From positions 62,001-126,000 of the forward strand of contig JALIHJ010000017.1 in assembly GCA_022984795.1 (NCBI GenBank): a DNA stretch of 64,000 nucleotides. The letters are read 5' to 3'. Source of the DNA: Fabrea salina (lineage: Eukaryota; Ciliophora; Heterotrichea; Heterotrichida; Fabreidae). Shown piece after piece: positions 10,801 through 20,700 of the stretch (the stretch's first letter is position 1; the number at the start of each line of letters is the position of its first letter). Made by a program: the position numbers and the translations under genes. The notes beneath the pieces are model-generated. The model saw nothing but the letters and a program-made list of their open reading frames with translations. It searched no databases and was not told the origin of the DNA.

Positions 10801-13800
10801 ACTGTGGCTTTTTACTCAGTAGTTCAAACAGCAACTTATGTGATACTGCTTCAAACCAAGGATTGGAATTGGATCTTTTTGTCAGTAACCTTTTTGAGTT
10901 ACATTGCTTTTTACCCTTACGTGTTTTTTTACGACTACTTAGAAGTGCCCACTGCAAACCTAATAGGAGTCTCTACAAAGATATTCGAAATGCCAGTGTT
11001 TTTGCTTTTGATGCTATTGGTTCCAGTGATTTGTGTGATGCTTAACGTCACAGAAAAGTTCACAAAGGCACTTTTGCTTCCAAAAAGGTCCTTCGAAAGA
11101 GTACTGCCCCAAAGCTCCTACGAAGTCCCTGGCCCTAGACTTTTGCACATGCGATCTTCCCAGTATGTTTCTGACCTTGAGCAAATCTTTGACCCTAAAA
11201 ACACCAAACTTGCTTCAAAAACCCAGAAAACAAGCATTAGTTCAGACTACTCTTTGAAAAAGTACACTTTGAAGTTCATGAACCCCTACTTTGAAAAGAG
11301 TTACTGCAACTATAGAAACGAAAGAGTAGTGGGGTTCATTAGGTACTTTTTTGGGTTTTTGTTTGCAGTGAACCTTGTTTGGTCAATAGCAGACATAGCA
11401 GTTTCTGAACACGACAAAGTAATTATTCTGCTTAGAATAATCACAATATTTTTGGTGTTTCTAGTTACTGTGTTTTCGCGCACAGACTACTTCAAGCACC
11501 ACTACGAAAACATAATGTTGATGATAATTGTAGGCAGCATGGCTGGAAAACTAGTGCTGGAAACTATTGCTATGAACGACGCCAGCATGAGCACTGCAAT
11601 GGTGCCCATTTTGACTTTTGTGTTGTTCCGAGTTAGCACTTACAAAGTGTTTGTGGCCAATGTAGTGTTTTTGGTGTGCTACTTAGTAAGAGTGAATGTT
11701 AAGTATAGTTACGAAGGGTCACCCATGATTGGACTTAAGTATTTAGCACTGCTAGTGGGGATCACATTGGTGAGTGCCTTTGTGGGTTTTTCTTTGGAAA
11801 AGTCCCGGAGAACCCAGTACGTGTTGCAGAAAAAACTAGAATTCCAGATGCAAAAAGGACAAGAAATTCTTGGAAACTTGCTTCCGAAGTTTGTGAAGGA
11901 AAGGGTCAAGCAAGGCGTTAGGTACATTGCAGAAGACCAAGGCACAGTAACAGTGCTGTTTTGTGACATTTACAACTTTGACCAGATCTGTGCCACTCAC
12001 ACTCCAAAAGAACTCATAGACTTGCTGGATAAGTTCTTTGCTATTCTGGACAACTTGTGTGAAAAGCACGGAGTCACCAAAATCGAAACTGTTAACAAAA
12101 CCTACATGGTCTGTGGAGGTCTGAAAGATAGCGAAGAGAACCTTCCCCCGCACTTACTTGCTAAGAACCATGCTGTGCGGTGCGTTGAACTTGCTTTTGA
12201 AATCATTAACAAAATAGAACCTGTTTACTTAAAAACAGGAGAAAAGTTCAGAGTCAAAATAGGCATTAACAGTGGACCTGTAATAGCTGGGGTGGTAGGT
12301 GAGCACAAGCCCCAGTTTTCACTAGTAGGAGACACTGTAAACACTGCAAGTAGAATGTGTTCCACTATAAAGCACCCAGACGCTTTACAAATTTCTAAGG
12401 AAACTTACAACTTCGTAAAGCACATTAGTTGGAACTTTTTGCAAGACCAAGTCGAAGCTAAGGGAAAAGGAACCCTAACTACTTACTACGTGTCAAAACC
12501 TACTAAGAGGAACCACTATAGAAAAGTAACACTGCAAGACTTGCAGCCACATGAGTTGCCCCAGGAAGAACTTGACTGTTCTTCGCTGCCTTTGTTGTCT
12601 GAAGACCCACAAGAACTCCCTGCAAAAAAGCCTGAGTTTGAAGCACTCAGTCCACAAAAGTCTGAAAACGATGAAGAGTTGCTTGGACTAGTTGGGCCTG
12701 TGCAGTGGTTGACTTGCAGTTTCTGGGAAAGCAGGAGCCAAAACCAGTTCAGAGTGTACACTATCCAAAAAGAAGTTAAGAACTTAGCTTTAGGACTTTG
12801 GATGACAATAGTGATTTACGCAGTGCTCACTGTGATATTTGGAGTGTCGCTTAAAACACTTAATGCACAGTTTGCCTTGAGACTGATTTGCTTAGGGTTA
12901 ATGTTGGGATTGGTGGTAAGTTTGAAGAAGACTTACCAACACTCAACTTTTCCCTGGGTGGTTATGGTGATTTACATCATTACGAGCTCAAGCAGTATTT
13001 TGTCTTTGTTCAGTGTCGAAGGAAAGTTTTTGTATGTGGTGGTTTTGGAAGTTATGTACACAAACGTGGTGATTAATCACATAAGTTGCTTGCCTTTTGG
13101 ACAGGTTTTGATAGCTTCAATAGTTAACTTTACTCACTGGGTTACAGTGACTTTAGTTCACGGTGAAAAAATGGGCGAAACCTTAGAAGCTACTTTTTTT
13201 ATTTTGGTGTTTGTAGTAATCAACGGAGGAACGAGTTACCTAAGAGAAGACCGAGAAAGGAAAGTTTACAACCTTAACTTGTTGGCTCAGAGAGAAATCC
13301 TGAACACTGAGAAGTTACTTAACCAGATGATGCCTCCTCAAGTAGTTCAGAACCTTAAGAACGACATCACCACTACTGACAAGTACGACAACGTCACTAT
13401 GATTTTTGCTGACATTTGTGGGTTCACTCAGTACTCCTCTGATAAAAACCCCATTGAAGTTGTAAGCATGCTTAGTAAACTGTTTTGCCACTTCGATCAA
13501 TTGTGTGTGAAAAACAACGTGTACAAAGTCCACACAATAGGGGACTGCTATGTGATTCTTAGTTTCAACGAACTCTATGAAACCAACAAAAGAGACCCGG
13601 AAAAGGAGTGCAGCAACATGGTGAGCATGGCCCTGGACATGATCAAGGAAATAAGAAAAGTCAACTTCAAAAAAGGACTGAGTTTGGATATGAGGATTGG
13701 AGTCCACACTGGAGAAGTGGTGGCAGGAATTACAGGAACTAACATAGTGAGATACGACATTTACGGACCAGATGTAGACATTGCAAACAAAATGGAAAGT

Positions 13801-13974
13801 GGAGGCCAGCCTGGAAGGATCAATGTAAGTGAAGTCACTAAAGCACTGCTGGAGACTTGCAGTCCTGAAAGGTTTGAGTACATCTTCAACAAAAGCATCA
13901 GACACGAACCTACAGATAAAGAGCTTCAGTCCTTTTTCCTGAAGCCCCTGTTTCTCGAAGACATTGAAATTTAA
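7852..13974 (+). CDS. P4-ATPase fused to tandem guanylyl-cyclase domains
   Basis: This single 2040-aa frame has two halves. The N-terminal half is a P4-type (flippase-like) ATPase: LYPSNYVSTAKY near the start, phosphorylation motif DKTGT (D390), TGDKQETA near 660, and GDGAND near 803. After the ATPase helices comes a second membrane region, cyclase domain 1 (FCDIYNFD, D1372; VNTASRM), another set of membrane segments, and cyclase domain 2 (FADICGFT, D1854; IGDCY, D1898). Domain 1 lacks the second metal-binding Asp (VNKTYM) but keeps the N/R-bearing NTASRM motif. Domain 2 keeps both Asp residues but has IANKM there, so the two halves complement each other. Fusions of this kind with inverted domain roles are known from Paramecium, Tetrahymena and Plasmodium, where they make cGMP. 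Stop TAA; the next gene starts 6 nt on. Confidence 0.95.
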   Translation: MADEKECRQFDINSANPTEGNLYPSNYVSTAKYTLLTLVPKNLFEQFHRVANIWFLVVSFFQVLPLELSPTSSWATIAPLSLVLTVTMLKDAYLDYKRHQSDKEINNREVLIWKAEATQLQKWSQLQVGNIVVLKENQPVPADLVLLTTSHQEKICYIETSNLDGESNLKIKSSLSDTAELFEGSLEECLEMLHKLDQAVLKSEHPNNRLYAYEGTLKLKGHPRSTAIESSNLLLRGSTLKNTNWAIGVVVFTGVDTKLMMNSKTAPHKRSNVELRVNRYLVIVFSLLFVAATLSTVISVVYSYTRPTPAEYFAGQSVEFSVLNFITFMILYNSLVPISLYVSMDIVRVIQAKFIQWDLKMYYEPLDRPAITKTGDLNEDLGQIEYVFSDKTGTLTENRMEFKQCSIKGKVYGSLEGLSEEVSVNKHSKFKFYDRQILEDLSGPNGRNVDDFLKLLSICHTVIPKEHQGQEITYQAASPDEEALVIAAHSLGYSFQKVSAGLVSLVINGVQKDFNLLGVNEFTSDRKRMSVVVEDLDTPGKATLYCKGADNVMLDRVDADCSETELLGEQLHFFAVSGLRTLVVAKRELSQEEVQDFCLKWNRAKNAMSDRTKMLENVAEEFEVGMELIGATAIEDKIQEGVPETIASLMEGGVKVWVLTGDKQETAINIGYSCQMLKEDMDIVKINANSLERTKDLLKEALYNNVYSSECNQNFSRSLGQLLGLQEGLKGKVDIDKVNLGLVVDGVSLQFVLNDLEAMKLFIMVTSMCHAVICCRVSPLQKAQVVKLVKEHLKFKPLTLAIGDGANDVSMIQEAHVGIGICGNEGLQAVNSSDYSVARFKYLLPLLFLHGRWNYQRISCVILYSFYKNFLLVLPMFYFSFFNQYSGTALYDSWLIMSYNVALTSLPVMVLGCIDKDFEDYQVLRNPQLYQEGIHSKLFNAKVFLKWTGYAVVQGLLVFGVVFKASSTALDPKGNPEDLLVVGTVAFYSVVQTATYVILLQTKDWNWIFLSVTFLSYIAFYPYVFFYDYLEVPTANLIGVSTKIFEMPVFLLLMLLVPVICVMLNVTEKFTKALLLPKRSFERVLPQSSYEVPGPRLLHMRSSQYVSDLEQIFDPKNTKLASKTQKTSISSDYSLKKYTLKFMNPYFEKSYCNYRNERVVGFIRYFFGFLFAVNLVWSIADIAVSEHDKVIILLRIITIFLVFLVTVFSRTDYFKHHYENIMLMIIVGSMAGKLVLETIAMNDASMSTAMVPILTFVLFRVSTYKVFVANVVFLVCYLVRVNVKYSYEGSPMIGLKYLALLVGITLVSAFVGFSLEKSRRTQYVLQKKLEFQMQKGQEILGNLLPKFVKERVKQGVRYIAEDQGTVTVLFCDIYNFDQICATHTPKELIDLLDKFFAILDNLCEKHGVTKIETVNKTYMVCGGLKDSEENLPPHLLAKNHAVRCVELAFEIINKIEPVYLKTGEKFRVKIGINSGPVIAGVVGEHKPQFSLVGDTVNTASRMCSTIKHPDALQISKETYNFVKHISWNFLQDQVEAKGKGTLTTYYVSKPTKRNHYRKVTLQDLQPHELPQEELDCSSLPLLSEDPQELPAKKPEFEALSPQKSENDEELLGLVGPVQWLTCSFWESRSQNQFRVYTIQKEVKNLALGLWMTIVIYAVLTVIFGVSLKTLNAQFALRLICLGLMLGLVVSLKKTYQHSTFPWVVMVIYIITSSSSILSLFSVEGKFLYVVVLEVMYTNVVINHISCLPFGQVLIASIVNFTHWVTVTLVHGEKMGETLEATFFILVFVVINGGTSYLREDRERKVYNLNLLAQREILNTEKLLNQMMPPQVVQNLKNDITTTDKYDNVTMIFADICGFTQYSSDKNPIEVVSMLSKLFCHFDQLCVKNNVYKVHTIGDCYVILSFNELYETNKRDPEKECSNMVSMALDMIKEIRKVNFKKGLSLDMRIGVHTGEVVAGITGTNIVRYDIYGPDVDIANKMESGGQPGRINVSEVTKALLETCSPERFEYIFNKSIRHEPTDKELQSFFLKPLFLEDIEI

Positions 13975-13980
13975 GCTTAA

Positions 13981-14748
13981 ATGGAACTAGATACCCCAAA
14001 TCAAGAGTTAGTTTCTTTTCCGAAGAACCGAAAAGCCAGTGTAACTCTGAAGGAGTCTGACTACAAAAGACTCGAGCCTGAAGTGTTTTTTAACGACAAC
14101 ATTGTGGACTTTGCTTTGAACTTTTATCTGGAAAAAAGCGGGAATGAGAGCTTTTTGCTTTTCAACAGTTTCTTTTTTAGCACTCTGCACAACTTTGGAG
14201 TTGAAAAGGTTGAGAGGTGGAACAAAAACATACCGATATTCCAAAAAAGGCACTGGATCATTCCGGTGTGTTTAGAAGAACACTGGAGTCTTTTGGTAGT
14301 TAGAGACCCTTCCCGCTTCTTTGAGAAAAAGGACCCCCAACCTGCAATGATTTTCCTAGACTCTTTAGAGCGTTCAGTACCCTTACTTGGAGACTGCATG
14401 TTAGAATACATAAGGCACCAAGCTAAACTCAGGGGAATTTATTCGCGTTTGGTCACTCCCAACACTTACTACTTTCAGCCAAAAGTTCCTTTGCAAACCA
14501 ATGAGTTTGACTGTGGAGTTTACTTAACTCGGTACGCCAAGTACTACATAGAAAACCATCAGGAGTTTAAAGTAGTCAACGGGAAACTAAGGGACTTCCC
14601 TGATATATTCACCACTGAAGAAATAGAGTGGACTAGGTACTACTTCAGAAACGAAATTCAGAACCTGCACAATTTTGGAAACTCTAGAGAAGGAGTTTAT
14701 ATTGTGTTCAAAAAACCAACTAAAAGGAAAAGACCTACTCCAGAGTAA
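13981..14748 (+). CDS. Ulp/SENP SUMO protease (C48 family), probably ULP2-like
   Basis: This 255-aa protein is essentially only the catalytic domain. The C48 cysteine-protease tetrad is visible: H101 (EEHWSLLVV), D127 (FLDSL), Q172 (LQTNEFDCG) and C178 (FDCGVYL). The N-terminal FNDNIVDFALNFYL and NSFFFSTL segments are the substrate-binding motifs of Ulp/SENP enzymes, which process SUMO or remove it from proteins. The spacing and the IIPVCLEEHW form favour the SENP6/7-Ulp2 branch, but weakly. The C-terminus is basic (KKPTKRKRP). The start follows the stop of the cyclase gene by 6 nt. Confidence 0.85.
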   Translation: MELDTPNQELVSFPKNRKASVTLKESDYKRLEPEVFFNDNIVDFALNFYLEKSGNESFLLFNSFFFSTLHNFGVEKVERWNKNIPIFQKRHWIIPVCLEEHWSLLVVRDPSRFFEKKDPQPAMIFLDSLERSVPLLGDCMLEYIRHQAKLRGIYSRLVTPNTYYFQPKVPLQTNEFDCGVYLTRYAKYYIENHQEFKVVNGKLRDFPDIFTTEEIEWTRYYFRNEIQNLHNFGNSREGVYIVFKKPTKRKRPTPE

Positions 14749-14765
14749 TTATGCAATATTAATAA

Positions 14766-17700
14766 ATGGAAGCACTCCAAAAGTTGTACGAGAGTTTAGA
14801 CCTTGAGTGGACTAGCCCTGCTAAGTACCAGTGCGTTGCAAGCTTAGTTTGTTACTTGAATGCCTGCAGCAGCAGTCAAAGTTTGTCCTTGTTGTGGGAC
14901 ATCTGTTCCAAACTAGCCCTTACAGAAGAAGAAAGCCAAGCATGCACTCAAGCTTTCAAACTAGCAAACCCAGCTAACGTGCTGCACTTCCAACTCTACA
15001 AAAGACTAGGTTTACAAGGGAACTTGGAAGTCCTTGCTCCTCTTGTCGAAGCTTACACCACCAGAACCCCTAAGTTCCGTCCTGACATGATTCCTCACGT
15101 AAACCAAGAACTTGCCTCAAATAACTTGTCAGGTGCTGTGTTTTTGACAAAAGCTCTTCCCACTCCTGAACTCCTTAAAGAGTTCCTCAGCCAAATACTG
15201 AATGACAAAAACTCTGCTTCCAAGCTCTTGAAGCTTTGGAGCCACACCTTGTCCCAAGTGACTCCTGAACTTTTTGAAAGCCAACTCCTCCAGCCTCTGA
15301 AAAGACTCATGATAAGGTCCCCTGCTAAGTTGCCTGATATCAGTTTAGTCATTTCTTATGTAGGCTGTGACTTGTCAGGGTTTGCTAACGAACTGCTCTT
15401 CCCCACAGTCTATGAGTACTTCTTCAACGACAAAACTTCTAACTCGGCTTTGAAACTCTTTGAGCAACTCTGCAAAAAGTGCTCTACTGCAGAGGAACTA
15501 GTTACTCAGTTAACGAAACAAAAGGACCTGAATGAGTCACAGGCAAGTTTGGTCTTGAAAGCTATCAAGTTTATTTCCCCTGACTCAATTCCAAACCCAG
15601 AACCACTTCTGAACTACATCCAGTTTTTGAGTCTCAGAGTCAAAGCTGAAGACAAAAAACACATTATAGCAGAGGCACTTGTCCCCTTTGTAGGCCAGAA
15701 TCCTCCTCAGAAAATCATGCAGTTAATAACTAGCAACCTTTACAACGCAGCTTTTGCCAACTTGGTGTCTGACAAGGCAATGGAAGTTGAAGTCCACCAT
15801 AACCACAAGTCGCCCTTAAGCTTAGCAGTGTCTTTGTCTTTAAAGCTTCCTGAACCTCTTACTCCCAAACTCAACTCTTTCCTTACAGAGCCTGAATCTC
15901 CTTTGTTTACTCTCCAAAACTTGTCTGAGGCTGAAACCTTGGCAGTTGCTAGGTGTGTGCGCAAAGCTTTGGAAGCAGTAGAGTCTCCTTCTTTAGTAAA
16001 AGCTTACGCTAGGTACTTGCTGAGCACTTTCCACTCTGTGAGAAGATTTGCTTTGGCTAACTGGTTCGACCACGCGGAGGCCTTGTTTCTGTCACTCAAA
16101 GAAGTTTTGGTTTACGAAGCTTTGATTCCAGTGTTTTTGAACAACCAAAAGTCCTTGATTCCCAAGATGGTGAGCAGCATCAAGACTCCAAAGGACACCT
16201 CTGCTTTTGTGAGCTTGATTACTTGTGAGTGGATCTACTCCAAAAAGTTAGCGAAGTATGTAGTTCAGAAGTACTCAAGTGTTCTGACAGAGTTTGACGA
16301 AGAGTCTTGTTTGAGTGACTACAAAGTAATTGCGCTGGAGCTACTCACTCCTGCCTTTGAAAGCATTGTTGGGTGTGCAAGGAACTACATCAGCAACGAG
16401 GTGTTCCAAGCCCAAATTCAAAGAAGGAACTTTTTAGAAAAGGCTGAATTCGACCCTAATTTTGAAGGGTTTGCAGAACTAGGAAAAGTCCGGAAAGAAG
16501 TGATGGAAGCTTCTCAACTCCAAGGCGACCCAACAGACAAAAGCAAAGTGGACTTAGCAGTCAGTATTTTGTGGAACAAGTCAGTTTGCAAGGCTCTAGA
16601 CGTATTCAAAGGGTTCACTTTAAGCTTAAAGCTCAGAAACTCCAAAGAAATCCCTAAAGAAATCAAAAAAACACTGTACGGAGAGGTCTTAAGCATTGCT
16701 TTGAAGAACTACGAAATAGAAGACTTGAGACTAGGCAGTTGGGAGTTTGCAAGTGCGCTTTTTTACTACTCTGAGTCCTTCAGCAAGATCTACAGTGACT
16801 TTTCCCACGCAGTCTTAAAAAGCTCACTAGACATCTGGAGTGAAAAGCACCTTAGCAGAGTTTTTAAGTACATTTCAAAAAACATTTCAGTGCAAACACT
16901 CGACGAAGCAGAAGCAAAAGTTTTGGAAAAACTAGTTATTTGGGTAGTGAGCAAACCAGGAACTTCACTTAGAGCCACAGCTGTGACTTTACTAATTGAG
17001 TTTATATATGCAAGACAGTTTTCAGACTTGGACCAGGTGCTTCAAGAAGTAATTCAGTTGCTAAAAACCTACTCCTCACCAACTCTCAGTTCAATATTTG
17101 CGCCTTTAAGTCCACTGATGCAGCCTGAACAGTGGAAGCCCTTTTTCGACATACTGACGCAGCTCCAACCAGTTACTAAAAAGATCCTTATGGAAAGCAT
17201 TCTGGAGTTCCAAGACGAGATTCCTAAGGACAAGTGGGCAGTCTGTCCTACTTTCATTAGTTTGTTTGAAGAAGACCAAATGGTTACAGACTTAGCTAAG
17301 AAGGTTTGGGACAAGTACGAGTTTGAACTCTTTGAAGAAGTAATACTGGAAAGCATGAGTTACTTGTTTTCAGAAAACAGAGACGTGCAACAAATGGTTG
17401 CAAGGGCCTTTGCTAACGCCATAGAAACCAAAGGCTGGGTGGAGTTTGTTGTGAGGGAGTCCTCCAAAGAGTTTGTGAGGAGGACCAAGCACAAACACGG
17501 ATTTGCGTACTTTCTCAAACTCTGTGTTGGGAGCTTAAACACAGATCTGGTGCTAGAAACCATAGAACTCATTCTGGACAAAGGCATGAGGGAACAAAAC
17601 ACTGAACTCAGAGAACAACTAGTAGAAGTTGGAATTCAGATACTGAACAAACACGGAGAACACCACGTCGACTCAGTATTTCAAATCCTAGAAACAAGAA

Positions 17701-20700
17701 CTGAGTCCCAGGAAGAACACTTAAGGCACGCTTCAGTAGTTATGCTTGGGTTTTTAGCAGGGTTCTTTGGAGCAGAAGACTCTAGGATAGAAAACACTCT
17801 GGAGTTGTTACTGAAAGCCCTAGACATTCCTAGCGACATGCTTGCTTCTACAGTTTCTAGGTGCCTTCCTAAACTTGTGAGCTACAGACCCCACCTGATT
17901 GAAGACTTGCTCCAGAAACAAATGGAAAAAGTGTTTGCGAAAACTCCGCTTAAAGAAAGAAAAGGTCCTGCTTACGGAGTAGGGTCCTTGGTAAAGGGAG
18001 CAGGAGTTAAGTCACTGGGGAACTTTTCTATTTTGGAGTCTTTAAGCAAAACCATCAACAACAAAAAGGCCCTGGACCACGAAAAAGGCGGAGTGCTGTT
18101 GGTGATTGAAGGAATTTCAAGTGTACTGGGAAGAGCTTTTGAGCCTTACTTGGGAGAAGTGCTTCCTTTCATAATAGACTGCTTTTCAGACAACAACTTG
18201 CAAGAACAAGCAGCAACTACAGCTAAAGTACTGATATCTAAGTTGTCAGCCCATGGCATGAAAAGGATACTGCCTCTTTTGACTCACGGAGTCGAAGAAA
18301 CTAAGTGGCGCAGCAAAGTAGGTGCTATTGAAGCTTTAGGAAAACTAGCCTTCTGCGCACCTAAACAACTCAGTGCGTGCTTACCAGAAATAGTGCCTCA
18401 AGTAATTAAGGCTTTCAGCGACACCAACACAAAGGTACTGGAAGCTGCCAAGCACGCTATTTCGGACATTGGTTCGGTGATTACTAACCCTGAAATATTC
18501 CAAACAGTGCCTGTCCTCACCAAAGCTTTAGGGGACATTTCTGCTTTGAACGAGAGTTTCAAGGTTCTTTTGGACACAAACTTCTACCACTACTTGGACT
18601 CGGCTTCTTTGAGCTTAGTGATTCCTTTAGTTGAAACAGGACTGAGGTCACGTTCTGCTGACTTAAAAAAACAAGCTTGCCAAATAATAGGAGCTATCAC
18701 CAAACTCATTTACTCGCCGCAGGAGATCGAGCCCTACATCGAAAGGATTTCTACAGCTCTGAAAGCAGCTTTGACAGACAGCATTCCTGAAGTAAGGAAC
18801 ATTGCTGCTCAAAACGTAGGGGCTTTTTGCAACGGAGTGGGACCTGAACTCTCTGGCCCAATAGTGGAGTGGCTTTTGAGCAACTTGGAGTCTTCTTCTG
18901 GAAACATCGAGCGTTCAGGAGCAGTGCATGCCTACAGTGAGATTCTTTTGCGAGAAGACAAGTGGGAAACCCAGCTAAGCAAACTCATTGAGAAGTGCCA
19001 AGACTCCAGTCACATTGTGAGAGAGAGTTACTTAGGAGTGTTTATTTTCATTCCACTGAACACTCTGGGCAAGTTCGAAAAGTACCTAGGCAGGAGTTTG
19101 CCAGTGTTTCTGGAAAACTTGAGTCACGAAAACGAAGAAGTCAGAAAGATAGCTGTGAGGGTGATGCAAATCATCATTAAAACTTACAGCAAAAACAACT
19201 TAGAAATCTTACTGAACCCCCTTGAAAAAGGACTCTTCGACACAAACTGGAAAACAAGGAACAGTTGCATAACTTTAATAGGAGAAATGCTTGACATTTT
19301 AGAGATGCTTTCGCGCAGAGAAACTCAGCCACTGATTAGTCAAGAACACAAAAACAGAATCCTGGCTTCCATTTACATCCTGCGGTCTGACCACTCAGGC
19401 AGTGTCCACGTTACTGCTGTGCAGATCTGGAAAAACATGGTTGACAACACTCCTAAGTTCCTAATGCAACTCACGCCTTTGTTAGTTCTGCGCATCATCC
19501 AGATTTCCGACATGCAGAACTCTGAAATCCGCGAAATAGCCGGGGCTGCAATACACGGACTCATTATTAAGTACCAGCAAAAGGTGTTTTCTTCTTACTT
19601 AAAGCACTTCACAGAGCACTTCGAAACCTACCCTAAAGGAGTGGCTTTTGCCCTGAGAACCGTCTGTGAGTCAGCTTCTCGCAACTTGCTGATTAACTAC
19701 TCAGAACCTATTACAAAGATTTTAGGACGTTTACTGCAGTCCCAAGAGCCAGACTTCTTAAAGAACGCCGGAGGAATCTTCAACGACCTTTACCAAAAAA
19801 CTTTTACAGAAAAGCCCGACCCTGGAGTTATGTCCTTGTTAGACAACTTAGTGAGTTACCCTTTAGCTTGTAAGGAGTTGCTTTCTTTCAACAACCCCCA
19901 AATAACCAAAGCCCTTCTTCCTAAGATCATAAAAGCACCCAATAAAGACCAAGTGCTTTACTTAGTGTCTGACTTAGTGGCTGAAGAACTCGTGGAAAAC
20001 ATGAAGCCTCTTTTCAAACAAGTGCTTCAAGAACTTAAAGGTGACAAAGACTTACTTGAGTCTTTACAAGTCATCATAGCCTCCATACAAAGCTTTGACA
20101 CTCTTGACTACGCTTTGGACCAGCTTCAAGAACAACTAGACTCCCAAAATGTGCTTAGGATCATTGAGCACTTCATTAAACACACTAAAGTTGAAATTAC
20201 TCCTTTCATTGAAAAGATTCTGAGCATCACTTTGCCAGCCCTTAAAAGCAACCAAGAAGAAACCATTCAGATTCTTCCCCAAATCTTCAAACAACTCACT
20301 GCACCTATTCAAAAAGAGGAACTTCCTGAGTACTTCGATGTGTTTTTTGAACAAATTGCTGAAGCAGATGAAGTGCCAGTTTTTAACTCTCCCAAAGGAC
20401 TGGACCCTTTCTTGCCTTTACTCCAAAACACTCTGTTATACGGAGAAGGCGAAGTTAAAGTCAATGCTGCACTGGGCTACTGCAAAGTTATTTCGCTGAC
20501 TGAACCCAAACCACTAGAAGCCTACGCTATAAACATTGCAGGTCCTTTAATTCGGGTTTTAAGTGACCGAGTTCCAGGAGAAGTTAAAGTAGGCATACTT
20601 GATGCCCTTCACTTACTGCTTCAGAAAGCATCCCCTAAACTCAAGCCTTTCGTGTCCCAACTACAAACTACCTTTATAAACTCACTTTCCCACCCAACAA

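Noticed and set aside
13315-13905. 196-aa minus-strand frame
   Set aside because: It lies opposite the conserved second cyclase domain and has no independent start context or family.
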